From Clostridia bacterium (GTDB lineage Bacteria > Bacillota > Clostridia > Oscillospirales > CAG-382): 64,000 nt of DNA. The translations under genes and the position numbers were made by a program. The notes under the pieces were generated by a model that searched no databases, was not told the DNA's origin, and saw only the letters and a list, made by a program, of their open reading frames with translations. The stretch is taken from the NCBI GenBank assembly GCA_017537345.1, contig JAFYKY010000010.1, positions 1 to 64,000 on the forward strand. The letters run 5' to 3'. This document shows, in pieces, positions 24,894 through 33,555 of this stretch. How positions within the stretch are numbered: position 1 is the stretch's first letter; every line of letters starts with the position of its first letter.

Positions 24894-24924
24894 TATTTGT
24901 AACGGCATAGGACTGTCCTTTTTT
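24879..24924 (+). terminator. Riboswitch-controlled terminator
   Basis: GGGCAG (24879-24884) can pair with CTGTCC (24913-24918, one G-U), with CCTA/TAGG inside, followed by six T. Forming it would remove the GGGCA segment from the aptamer, so binding and termination are mutually exclusive. Confidence 0.75.
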
Positions 24925-24969
24925 GATTTTGAATTTGTTTATTTTTTTTAATTCGGAGGATATGGTTTT

Positions 24970-25452
24970 ATGAAAAAAGTTGCAATCATTATGGGAAGTG
25001 ACAGCGATCTGCCCGTAGTATCCAAAGCCGCAGACACTCTGGCGTCTTTAGGTATTCCTTATACTATGCGTGTGTTATCCGCACACAGAACACCCGAGCA
25101 GGTGCGTACCTTTACTGCGGAAGCAAGACAGAACGGATACGGTGTAATGATATGCGCCGCAGGAATGGCGGCTCATCTTGCAGGTGCGGTTGCCGCCGCT
25201 ACCACGCTCCCCGTTATCGGTATTCCCATAAGCGCAGGCAAGTTTAACGGTCTGGATGCACTTCTTTCCACCGTACAGATGCCCTCCGGTATTCCCGTTG
25301 CCACCGTCGCTGTGGACGGCGCGGTAAACGCGGCTCTCCTTGCGGCGCAGATGATAGCGCTTTCTGACGACGAGCTGGCAGCAAAGCTTGATGCAAAACG
25401 TGTTTCCGATGCGGAAAAGGTTTTGGCAAAAGACGCGGCAATTAACGGTTAA
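24970..25452 (+). CDS. purE: N5-carboxyaminoimidazole ribonucleotide mutase
   Basis: 160 residues, the class I PurE size. It interconverts N5-CAIR and CAIR in purine synthesis. Signatures are [11 protein letters not shown] near residue 8, [11 protein letters not shown] near 40 with the catalytic His, and [28 protein letters not shown] precedes the ATG. First gene of the purine operon, directly under the ZTP riboswitch. purK and purC are not in the window. Confidence 0.96.
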   Translation: MKKVAIIMGSDSDLPVVSKAADTLASLGIPYTMRVLSAHRTPEQVRTFTAEARQNGYGVMICAAGMAAHLAGAVAAATTLPVIGIPISAGKFNGLDALLSTVQMPSGIPVATVAVDGAVNAALLAAQMIALSDDELAAKLDAKRVSDAEKVLAKDAAING

Positions 25453-25493
25453 CACACATTTATTCTCTTTTTCGGAAAGGCAGTTGAATATAT

Positions 25494-26918
25494 ATGGGCG
25501 GATTTTTTGGAGCCGCTTGCAATCACGACGCGGTTGAGGACGTATTCTTCGGAACCGACTACCATTCTCATTTGGGAACACGTCGCGGCGGTATGGCGGC
25601 ATTTGACGTAAAAAAAGGTTTACAGAGAGAGATTCATAATATAGAAAACTCCCCCTTCAGAACAAAGTTTGAGCATATATTTGAGGAAATGCAGGGAAAT
25701 TCCGCTATCGGCTGTATAAGCGACAGCGACCCCCAGCCCCTTCTTATACGCTCCGCTTTGGGAAAATTTGCAATATGCACCGTTGGCGCCATTAATAACG
25801 CCGACGAGCTGATAGACAAATACTTTGTTGAAGCAAACGGACATTTTAACGCTATGACAGGCGGTGCCGTAAACTCTACCGACCTTGCGGCGGCGCTTAT
25901 AAGCAGAAAAGAAAACTTTGCAGAGGGCATTAAGTTTATTCAGGACCAGATCAAAGGCAGTCTTTCCCTGCTTATACTCAAGGATGACGGCGGAATAATC
26001 GCCGCCCGTGATAAGCTGGGCAGAACTCCCGTGATCATTGGCAAAAACGAAGGCGGCTACTGCGCGTCCTTTGAATCCTTTGCATACCAGAAGCTGGGAT
26101 ATGAAACGGTATGCGAGCTGGGACCCGGCGAAATAGTTGAAATTACCAAGGACGGTATGACAAGACTTGCCGAGCCGGGCAAGGAAATGAAGATATGCTC
26201 ATTCCTTTGGTCTTACTACGGATACTCCTCCTCCAGTTACGAGGGAGTGAACGTTGAGCTTATGCGTTACCGCAACGGCGAGATAATGGCTGAATATGAC
26301 AAAGAGTGCGGTGTGGCGCAGGATCTGGACTACGTAAGCGGTATGCCGGATTCCGGTATTCCCCACGCTATAGGCTATGCAAACAAAAACGCCGCGCCTT
26401 TTTCCCGTCCCTTTATTAAATACACTCCTACCTGGCAGAGAAGCTTTACACCCGCAAAGCAGGTGGACAGAAACCGTATTGCAAAAATGAAGCAGATTCC
26501 CGTGCCCGAGCTTATACGGGACAAAAAGCTGCTTTTTGTGGACGATTCCATTGTAAGAGGCACACAGCTTAAAGAAACCGTGGATTTTCTTTACGATAAC
26601 GGCGCAAAGGAAGTTCATATGAGAAGCGCCTGCCCGCCTATAATGTTTAACTGCAAATACCTTAACTTTTCCAGAGGCAGAAACGAAATGGAGCTTATTG
26701 CAAGACGCACCATTGCGGAATTGGAGGGCGACGAAGGCTTGAAGCATATTGACGAATATCTGGATTCTTCCTCCGAAAGAGGCAAAAAGTTGAGAAACAC
26801 CATTTGCGAGCAGTTCAAATTCTCTTCTCTCGATTTCCAGTCCCTTGAAGGTATTATAGAAGCTATCGGCTTGCCCGAATGTAAGCTCTGTACCTACTGC
26901 TGGAACGGAAAAGAATAA
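25494..26918 (+). CDS. purF: Amidophosphoribosyltransferase homologue lacking the N-terminal Cys
   Basis: 474 residues, normal for PurF, which forms phosphoribosylamine from PRPP and glutamine. The PRPP motif is complete: KKLLFVDDSIVRGTQLK near residue 345, then SACPPIMF. The C-terminal CKLCTYCWNGKE resembles the PurF tail. The glutaminase domain begins MGGFFGAACNHDAVEDVFFG where canonical enzymes begin M-C-G-I-x-G: the catalytic Cys2 nucleophile is Gly. HLGTRRGGMAAF corresponds to the QHRGQESAG region. GGAAAGG precedes the ATG and no other start adds a cysteine. It may use ammonia, obtain it from another amidase, or belong to an anaerobe-specific PurF variant. Confidence 0.88.
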   Translation: MGGFFGAACNHDAVEDVFFGTDYHSHLGTRRGGMAAFDVKKGLQREIHNIENSPFRTKFEHIFEEMQGNSAIGCISDSDPQPLLIRSALGKFAICTVGAINNADELIDKYFVEANGHFNAMTGGAVNSTDLAAALISRKENFAEGIKFIQDQIKGSLSLLILKDDGGIIAARDKLGRTPVIIGKNEGGYCASFESFAYQKLGYETVCELGPGEIVEITKDGMTRLAEPGKEMKICSFLWSYYGYSSSSYEGVNVELMRYRNGEIMAEYDKECGVAQDLDYVSGMPDSGIPHAIGYANKNAAPFSRPFIKYTPTWQRSFTPAKQVDRNRIAKMKQIPVPELIRDKKLLFVDDSIVRGTQLKETVDFLYDNGAKEVHMRSACPPIMFNCKYLNFSRGRNEMELIARRTIAELEGDEGLKHIDEYLDSSSERGKKLRNTICEQFKFSSLDFQSLEGIIEAIGLPECKLCTYCWNGKE

Positions 26919-27160
26919 TCACCCCACAAAAGTTTTTTCAGATAAGGAAGGGTGTTTCACGAAACACCCCTGAAGCCAAAAGAATATACCGTGAAAAACG
27001 CTTTTGCGGGGACCCCGAGAAAACCACCCCTAAAATAATCACCCCTAAAATGCTTGCGCATTTTTGGGGACCCCGAGAAAATCACCCCTAAAATCCTGCG
27101 GATTTTTGGGGACCCCGAAAATAATCACCCCTAAAATGCTTGCGCATTTTTGGGGACCCC
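26919..27160. repeat. Array of CCCC...GGGG hairpins between purF and purM
   Basis: Three near-identical units occur at 27042-27069, 27085-27111 and 27128-27155: CCCCTAAAAT, a GC/GC or CC/GG tip (GCTTGCGC or CCTGCGG), ATTTTTGGGG, then the linker ACCCCGAGAAAATCA. A fourth, CCCCACAAAAG (26922) / CTTTTGCGGGG (27001), is split by about 68 bases that hold another hairpin (AGGGTGTTT-CACG-AAACACCCCT). The array fills the only large gap in the purine operon and may act on mRNA processing or partial termination. No gene is seen here. Confidence 0.8.
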
Positions 27161-27228
27161 GAAAAACACAACACCACACAACTTAAATTTAAAACACCCG
27201 CCGTTTTTACGGCAGAAGGAGATAAATT

Positions 27229-28278
27229 ATGCATTCCAATTCCTTTTCCGAAAGTTACGCCGCAGCAGGCGTAGATATAACCGCAGGCTACAAAGCCGTT
27301 GAGCTTATGAAAAAGCACGTTGCCCGTACCCGTAACGAAGGCTGTCTTGACGATGTAGGCGGTTTCGGCGGATGCTTCGGTCTGAATATTGCAGGTATGG
27401 AAGAGCCCGTGCTTGTTTCCGGTACCGACGGAGTGGGAACCAAGCTTAAGCTGGCTATTCTCACCGACAAACACGATACTATAGGTATCGATTGCGTGGC
27501 TATGTGCGTTAACGACGTTATTTGCGTAGGCGCAAAGCCCTTGTTCTTCCTCGATTACATCGCTTGCGGCAAAAACGTGCCCGAGCGTATTGCAGAGCTG
27601 GTTGCAGGCGTTGCTGAAGGCTGTGTGCAGTCCGGCTGCGCCCTTATCGGCGGTGAGACCGCAGAGCATCCCGGTATGATGCCCGAGGACGAATACGACC
27701 TTGCCGGCTTTACCGTTGGCGTGGTAGACAAAAAGAAGATCATAGACAACACCAAAATGAAGGCAGGAGACGTTATCATCGCACTTCCCTCCACCGGTAT
27801 TCATTCCAACGGTTTCTCTCTTTGCCGCAAGGTGTTTGATATAGATAACAACAACCCCGACCTTTACGTACCCCGTGAAGAGCTTGGCGAAAAGACGGTT
27901 GCGGAAGCACTCCTTGTTCCCACAAAGATTTACGTTAAGCCCGTGCTTGCCCTTCTTGAAAAGGTAAATGTTAAGGGTATATCCCATATCACCGGCGGCG
28001 GATTCTATGAAAACATTCCCCGTTCCATTCCCGACGGACTTTGCGCAAACGTAGACAGAAGCGCAGTTAAGGTGCTTCCCATATTCGACGTTATCGCAAA
28101 AGACGGCAACATTCCCGAAAGAGATATGTTCAACACCTATAACATGGGCGTTGGTATGAGCATTATAGTTGCTCCCGAAGACGTGGATACCGCATTGGAA
28201 GTACTCAAGGCAAACGGCGAAGACGCTTACGTGATCGGAAGCATTTCCGAAGGAAGCGAAAAGATAGTTATCGCCTGA
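27229..28278 (+). CDS. purM: Phosphoribosylformylglycinamidine cyclo-ligase
   Basis: 349 residues, usual for PurM. It forms AIR from FGAM with ATP. Signatures: [20 protein letters not shown] at the start, [16 protein letters not shown] near residue 65, [19 protein letters not shown], and [29 protein letters not shown] precedes the ATG. It follows the hairpin array and lies 11 bases before purN. Confidence 0.96.
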   Translation: MHSNSFSESYAAAGVDITAGYKAVELMKKHVARTRNEGCLDDVGGFGGCFGLNIAGMEEPVLVSGTDGVGTKLKLAILTDKHDTIGIDCVAMCVNDVICVGAKPLFFLDYIACGKNVPERIAELVAGVAEGCVQSGCALIGGETAEHPGMMPEDEYDLAGFTVGVVDKKKIIDNTKMKAGDVIIALPSTGIHSNGFSLCRKVFDIDNNNPDLYVPREELGEKTVAEALLVPTKIYVKPVLALLEKVNVKGISHITGGGFYENIPRSIPDGLCANVDRSAVKVLPIFDVIAKDGNIPERDMFNTYNMGVGMSIIVAPEDVDTALEVLKANGEDAYVIGSISEGSEKIVIA

Positions 28279-28289
28279 GGAAAATAACT

Positions 28290-28898
28290 ATGGAAAAAAC
28301 AAAGATTGCTGTTTTGGTGTCCGGCGGCGGAACAAACCTGCAAGCCCTTATAGACGCACAAAACAGCGGAATTATTAAAAGCGGCGAAATAGTTGCGGTA
28401 ATATCCAACAAGCCCGACGTTTATGCCCTTACCCGCGCCGAAAACGCAGGAATTAAAGGTTACGTTGCAAACAAAAAACAGCTGGGCGCAGGCTTTGAGG
28501 ATGAGCTGGTACGCATTTTGACCGAAGTAAAGGCAGAGATAATCATACTCGCCGGCTTTATGTGCATATTGAGCGAGAATTTCACAAAGCGGTATCCCAA
28601 CCGTATAATAAACGTACACCCCGCACTTATCCCTTCTTTTTGCGGAGAAGGCTTTTACGGACTTCACGTTCACGAGGCGGCTTTGAAAAAGGGCGTTAAG
28701 GTTACGGGTGCAACAGTACACTTTGTAAACGAAATTTGTGACGGAGGCGAGATTATCGCCCAAAAGGCTGTGGAGGTTTTGGAGGGCGATACTCCCGAAA
28801 CCCTGCAAAGACGTGTTATGGAGCAGGCGGAATGGATAATACTTCCTCTTGCGGCAGAAAAGGTTTCTGCACAGATAATGAAACAAAAAGGAGAATAG
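28290..28898 (+). CDS. purN: Phosphoribosylglycinamide formyltransferase
   Basis: 202 residues. It transfers the formyl group of 10-formyl-THF to GAR. VSGGGTNLQALIDA near residue 11 binds the phosphate. The catalytic Asn-His-Asp triad lies in RIINVHPALIPSFCG (His near residue 111) and in the ICDGGEIIAQK loop. GAGGAAAATAACT precedes the ATG. It is purN-type, so it needs formyl-THF, which fhs at the operon end can supply. Confidence 0.95.
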   Translation: MEKTKIAVLVSGGGTNLQALIDAQNSGIIKSGEIVAVISNKPDVYALTRAENAGIKGYVANKKQLGAGFEDELVRILTEVKAEIIILAGFMCILSENFTKRYPNRIINVHPALIPSFCGEGFYGLHVHEAALKKGVKVTGATVHFVNEICDGGEIIAQKAVEVLEGDTPETLQRRVMEQAEWIILPLAAEKVSAQIMKQKGE

Positions 28899-28902
28899 GA
28901 AA

Positions 28903-29628
28903 ATGAGCGTATACGAATCTTATACTATAAACGAACTTGTGGGCAACAACCCCTACCCCGGCAGAGGTATTATTGCAGGTCTTGACGAAAGCGGAAAATA
29001 TGCTGTTACCGCATACTTCATTATGGGCAGAAGCGAAAACTCCCGTAACCGTGTTTTTGCCGAGCGTGAAGACGGTGCAATTATTACCAAGGCTTTTGAT
29101 GAAAGCAAGGTAGAAGATCCCTCTCTTATTATATATGCCGCTTGCAGAAAGTTTGAAAACAAGCTTATTACCACCAACGGCGACCAGACCGATACCGTAT
29201 ACGAATTCCTTGCAAAAGGCGAAACCTTTGAAAAAGGACTTGAGACCCGTTGCTTTGAGCCCGATGCACCCAATCTCACCCCCAGAATTTCCATACTTCA
29301 GGATTTTGAAAACGGATATTCCTATAAATTGAGCATACTTAAATCCGCAGACCCCGAAGGAACCGCCTGCAACAGATTTACCTATTCTTATGCTCCCACC
29401 GCAGGTCTTGGACACTTTATCCACACCTACAACGGCGACGGAAAGCCTCTTCCCACCTTTACCGGCGAGCCCAAGAGAGTAAAGATTTGCGGAGATATCG
29501 GTAAATTCACTCAGGAAATATGGGAATCTCTTAACGAAGAAAATAAAATATCTCTTTACGTAAGATATACCTGCCTTGCAGACGGTTCTGCAAGACAGTA
29601 TATCATAAACAAAAACGGTAACGAATAA
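28903..29628 (+). CDS. purO: IMP cyclohydrolase, archaeal PurO type
   Basis: 241 residues of the PurO-like IMP cyclohydrolase family (PF07826), which closes FAICAR to IMP. Diagnostic are NELVGNNPYPGRGIIAGLD at the N-terminus with the NPYPGRG loop, AYFIMGRSENSRNRVF, and YAACRKFENKLITTNGDQTD. In most bacteria this step is done by the N-terminal domain of PurH, absent here; the neighbouring free-standing AICAR transformylase completes the split. AAAGGAGAATAGGAAA precedes the ATG. The stop overlaps the purB start (TAATG). Confidence 0.9.
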   Translation: MSVYESYTINELVGNNPYPGRGIIAGLDESGKYAVTAYFIMGRSENSRNRVFAEREDGAIITKAFDESKVEDPSLIIYAACRKFENKLITTNGDQTDTVYEFLAKGETFEKGLETRCFEPDAPNLTPRISILQDFENGYSYKLSILKSADPEGTACNRFTYSYAPTAGLGHFIHTYNGDGKPLPTFTGEPKRVKICGDIGKFTQEIWESLNEENKISLYVRYTCLADGSARQYIINKNGNE

Positions 29629-31061
29629 TGGACAGACACGATAAATATATATCTCCCCTTTCCACCCGCTATGCCAGCGACGAGATGCAGTATATTTTTT
29701 CCGATAACAACAAATTCCGTACCTGGAGAAAGCTGTGGATATCTCTTGCAAAGGCAGAAAAGGCTTGCGGTCTTAATATAACCGACGAGCAGATAGCCCA
29801 GATGGAAGCAAACAAGGACGATGTGGATTACGAAAGAGCCGCCGAATGGGAAAAAAAGGTGCGTCACGACGTTATGGCACACATTCACACCTTTGGCGAG
29901 CAATGCCCCAAGGCAGAGCCTATTATCCATCTCGGCGCAACAAGCTGTTACGTAGGCGATAATACCGACGTTATAATTTTAAAGCAGGCATCCGAAATAG
30001 TGCTTAAAAAAGCCGCCGCGGTTATGAAAAATCTGGCAGAGTTTGCAGAAAAGTACAAATCCCTCCCCTGCCTTGCATACACCCATCTTCAGCCCGCACA
30101 GCTTACCACGGTAGGTAAACGCGCTACCTTGTGGATGTATGAGCTTTCTATGGATATTAAAGAGCTGGAACACAGAGTAAGCGAATTAAAAATGCTTGGC
30201 TCAAAGGGCACCACCGGCACTCAGGCAAGCTTTATGGAGCTTTTCGGAAACGATGAAGAAAAGGTTAAAAAGGTTGAAGAGCTTATTGCCGCAGATTACG
30301 GATTTGACGGAGTTGTGGCTGTTTCCGGACAGACCTATTCCAGAAAAGTAGACGCATATTTCCTTTCCGTGCTTTCCGGATTTGCCCAGAGCGCATACAA
30401 GTTCTCCAACGATATGAGATTACTTCAGTCCTTTGAGGAGATAGAAGAACCTTTCGGAAAGAATCAGGTAGGCTCCTCCGCAATGCCTTACAAGCGTAAT
30501 CCCATGAGATGCGAACGAATTTCCGCGCTGGCGAGATACGTTATTACGGATTCTCTTAACCCCGCTTTTACCGCAGGTACACAGTGGTTTGAGCGCACCC
30601 TGGACGATTCCGCAAACAGACGTATATCCACCTCCGAAGCATTCCTCGCCATAGACGCAATACTTAATATTTATATTAACGTAACCTCCGGTATGGTGGT
30701 TTACGATAAGGTTATAAACCGCAGAGTAATGGAAAAGCTTCCCTTTATGGCAACGGAAAACATTATGATGCGTGCCGTTGAAGCGGGAGGCGACAGACAG
30801 GAATTACACGAAAGACTGCGTGTTCATTCCCACGCCGCCGCCGCAAACGTAAAGCTGGAAGGCAAAGAAAACGACCTTATAAAGCGTATTGCCGAAGACA
30901 GTGCTTTCGGACTTACGGAAGAAGAGATAAACACTCTGCTCCTGCCCGAAAAATATATTGGCAGAAGCGTACATCAGACAGAAGAATTCATAAATGAAAT
31001 AGCAGATCCCATTATCGAAAAATATTTTGTCGGCAACGAAAACAGCGACCTAAAGGTTTAA
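29628..31061 (+). CDS. purB: Adenylosuccinate lyase
   Basis: 477 residues of the fumarase/aspartase superfamily. It releases fumarate from SAICAR and from adenylosuccinate. The signature loop is GSSAMPYKRNPMRCERI near residue 285. HLGATSCYVGDNTDVI carries one catalytic His and THLQPAQLTTVGKR another. The start overlaps the purO stop by one base. Confidence 0.96.
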   Translation: MDRHDKYISPLSTRYASDEMQYIFSDNNKFRTWRKLWISLAKAEKACGLNITDEQIAQMEANKDDVDYERAAEWEKKVRHDVMAHIHTFGEQCPKAEPIIHLGATSCYVGDNTDVIILKQASEIVLKKAAAVMKNLAEFAEKYKSLPCLAYTHLQPAQLTTVGKRATLWMYELSMDIKELEHRVSELKMLGSKGTTGTQASFMELFGNDEEKVKKVEELIAADYGFDGVVAVSGQTYSRKVDAYFLSVLSGFAQSAYKFSNDMRLLQSFEEIEEPFGKNQVGSSAMPYKRNPMRCERISALARYVITDSLNPAFTAGTQWFERTLDDSANRRISTSEAFLAIDAILNIYINVTSGMVVYDKVINRRVMEKLPFMATENIMMRAVEAGGDRQELHERLRVHSHAAAANVKLEGKENDLIKRIAEDSAFGLTEEEINTLLLPEKYIGRSVHQTEEFINEIADPIIEKYFVGNENSDLKV

Positions 31062-31081
31062 GAAGGAGTAGATATACCAAT

Positions 31082-32266
31082 ATGAAAGAATTTGTACTTA
31101 AATACGGCTGTAACCCCAACCAGAAGAATTCCAAAATATATATGGAAGACGGAACCGACCTGCCCGTTGAAATTCTTAACGGCAGACCCGGTTACATAAA
31201 CTTTCTTGATGCTTTTAACTCCTGGCAGTTGGTAAAGGAGCTTGACGCCGCTTTGAATATGCCTGCGGCTACTTCTTTCAAGCACGTTTCCCCCACCTCT
31301 GCCGCTGTTGGCAACCCTCTTTCCGATGCACAGAAAAAGGCGTTCTTTGTAGACGATATTGAAGGTCTTGATGAAAGCCCTCTCGCCTGCGCATACGCAA
31401 GAGCAAGAGGTACTGACAGACAGTCCTCCTTCGGCGATTGGATCGCTCTTTCCAGAGAGTGCGACGCTACCACCGCTATGATAATCAAGCGTGAGGTTTC
31501 CGACGGTATTATCGCCCCCGGCTACACCGACGAAGCTTTGGAGATACTCAGATCCAAGCGCAAGGGCAGCTACAACATTGTTAAGATAAACCCCGATTAC
31601 GTTCCTGCGGAAGCAGAAAAGAAGCAGGTGTTCGGTATTACCTTTGAGCAGGGCAGAAATAATCTTAAAATAGACCCCGAATGCCTTAACAATATAGTTA
31701 CCGAAAACAAATTCCTTTCCGAAGAGGCAAAGAGAGACCTTGTTATCGCTCTTATTACCCTTAAATATACCCAGTCCAACTCCGTTTGCTACGCTTATGA
31801 CGGACAGGCTATCGGTGTTGGCGCAGGTCAGCAGTCCCGTATACTCTGCACCCGTCTTGCAGGAAGCAAGGCAGATCTGTGGCACTTAAGACAGCACGAA
31901 AAGTGCCTCTCTCTCCCCTTCAGAGCAGATATCGGCAGACCTGACAGAGACAACTGTATTGATATTTATCTTTCCGAAAATCCCGATGAAATTCTTGCAG
32001 ACGGCGAGTGGCAGAAGTTCTTTACCGAATGCCCTGCAGTATTCACCAGGGCAGAGCAGAGAGCATATCTGGATACCATTACCGGCGTTTCTTTGGGAAG
32101 CGACGCATTCTTCCCCTTCGGCGATAATATCGAGCGCGGTAAGAGAAGCGGTGTTTCCTACGTGGCACAGCCCGGCGGAAGCGTGAGAGACGATCAGGTT
32201 ATAGAAACCTGCAACAAGTACGGAATGGCAATGTGCTTTACCGGAACAAGACTGTTCCACCACTAA
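31082..32266 (+). CDS. purH: AICAR transformylase, stand-alone
   Basis: 394 residues corresponding only to the AICARFT domain of bifunctional PurH (about 520 residues); the N-terminal MGS-like cyclohydrolase domain is missing. Opening LKYGCNPNQKNSKIY is the domain's usual start. The catalytic Lys-His pair is in SFKHVSPTSAAVGNPL (about residues 65-66); LKYTQSNSVCYAYDGQ and GAGQQSRILCTRLAGSKAD are conserved. The C-terminus DAFFPFGDNIERG, then VSYVAQPGGSVRDD, is complete. It formylates AICAR using 10-formyl-THF, and the product goes to PurO. Confidence 0.93.
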   Translation: MKEFVLKYGCNPNQKNSKIYMEDGTDLPVEILNGRPGYINFLDAFNSWQLVKELDAALNMPAATSFKHVSPTSAAVGNPLSDAQKKAFFVDDIEGLDESPLACAYARARGTDRQSSFGDWIALSRECDATTAMIIKREVSDGIIAPGYTDEALEILRSKRKGSYNIVKINPDYVPAEAEKKQVFGITFEQGRNNLKIDPECLNNIVTENKFLSEEAKRDLVIALITLKYTQSNSVCYAYDGQAIGVGAGQQSRILCTRLAGSKADLWHLRQHEKCLSLPFRADIGRPDRDNCIDIYLSENPDEILADGEWQKFFTECPAVFTRAEQRAYLDTITGVSLGSDAFFPFGDNIERGKRSGVSYVAQPGGSVRDDQVIETCNKYGMAMCFTGTRLFHH

Positions 32267-32286
32267 TACGGGAGGAATAATATAAT

Positions 32287-33552
32287 ATGAAGGTAATGGT
32301 TGTAGGCGGCGGCGGACGCGAGCACGCCATAATCAAATCACTTAAAAAAAGCAGTGAAATTACAAAGCTTTACGCACTGCCCGGAAACGGCGGTATTGCG
32401 GCGGACGCAGAATGCGTTAATATCGGCGCAAAGGACCTTGACGGTATTGTAAACTTTGCTTTGGAAAATAACATTGATTACGCTGTTGTTGCACCCGATG
32501 ATCCTCTGGTTCTGGGCGCTTGCGACAGACTGCGTGAAAAGGGTATTCCCTGCTTCGGCCCCTCCAAGGCGGCGGCGCAGATCGAGGGAAGCAAGGTGTT
32601 TTCCAAAAATCTTATGAACAAATACGGCATTCCCACAGCTAAAGCAGAATGCTTTTACGATGCGGACAAGGCGCTGGAATACGTTTCCTCCTGCCCTATC
32701 CCCACGGTTATCAAAGCAGACGGTCTGGCACTGGGTAAAGGCGTTGTTATTGCCGAAACCAGAGAAGAGGCGATCGACGCCGTTAAATCCATGATGCTGG
32801 ACAACCGTTTCGGCGAAAGCGGCAAGAATATAATTGTGGAAGAGTTCCTCACCGGACCCGAGGTAAGCGTGCTTTCCTTTACGGACGGAAAAACGGTGGT
32901 TCCCATGATATCCTCTATGGACCACAAGAGAGCGCACGATAACGACGAAGGACTTAATACCGGCGGTATGGGCACGGTTGCTCCCAACCCCTATTACACC
33001 CCCGAAATGGCAGACAGGTGTATGAAGGAAATCTTCCTTCCCACTATCGACGCTATGAACAAAGAGGGATGCCCCTTTACGGGATGTCTGTACTTCGGAC
33101 TTATGCTTACTCCCAACGGTCCCAAGGTTATTGAATACAACTGCCGTTTCGGCGATCCCGAAACTCAGGTTGTGCTTCCCCTTTTGGAAAGCGATCTGTT
33201 TACGGTTATGCAGGCTGTAAGCAACGGTACTCTTGATGAGTGCGAGGTAAAATTCTCCCAAAAGCACGCCTGCTGTGTTATAGAGGCATCCGAAGGATAC
33301 CCCGAAAAATACGAAAGCGGCTTTGAGATAGTTCAAAACGGCGATATCGACGGCGAGGTTTACTACGCCGGCGCAAAGATAAAGGACGGCGTATTGGTTT
33401 CCGCGGGAGGACGTGTTCTGGGCGTTACCTGCATTGCCGATACTCTTGGCGAAGCTATAGAAAAATCCTACGCCGCAACGAAAAAAATAGGCTTTAAGAA
33501 CGCATATTTCCGCAAGGATATAGGCGCAAGAGCAATGAAAGCGAAGGTCTGA
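32287..33552 (+). CDS. purD: Phosphoribosylamine-glycine ligase (GAR synthetase)
   Basis: 421 residues, standard for PurD, an ATP-grasp enzyme joining phosphoribosylamine and glycine. The N-terminal VVGGGGREHAIIK, GPSKAAAQIEGSK, ADGLALGKGVVIA and the metal-binding LYFGLMLTPNGPKVIEYNCR with FGDPETQ are all present. GGGAGGAATAATATA precedes the ATG. It is three bases upstream of purL. Confidence 0.96.
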   Translation: MKVMVVGGGGREHAIIKSLKKSSEITKLYALPGNGGIAADAECVNIGAKDLDGIVNFALENNIDYAVVAPDDPLVLGACDRLREKGIPCFGPSKAAAQIEGSKVFSKNLMNKYGIPTAKAECFYDADKALEYVSSCPIPTVIKADGLALGKGVVIAETREEAIDAVKSMMLDNRFGESGKNIIVEEFLTGPEVSVLSFTDGKTVVPMISSMDHKRAHDNDEGLNTGGMGTVAPNPYYTPEMADRCMKEIFLPTIDAMNKEGCPFTGCLYFGLMLTPNGPKVIEYNCRFGDPETQVVLPLLESDLFTVMQAVSNGTLDECEVKFSQKHACCVIEASEGYPEKYESGFEIVQNGDIDGEVYYAGAKIKDGVLVSAGGRVLGVTCIADTLGEAIEKSYAATKKIGFKNAYFRKDIGARAMKAKV

Positions 33553-33555
33553 TAA

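Noticed and set aside
24481..24960. A purine (guanine/adenine) riboswitch before purE
   Set aside because: The purine aptamer core is absent; the conserved blocks fit the ZTP class instead.
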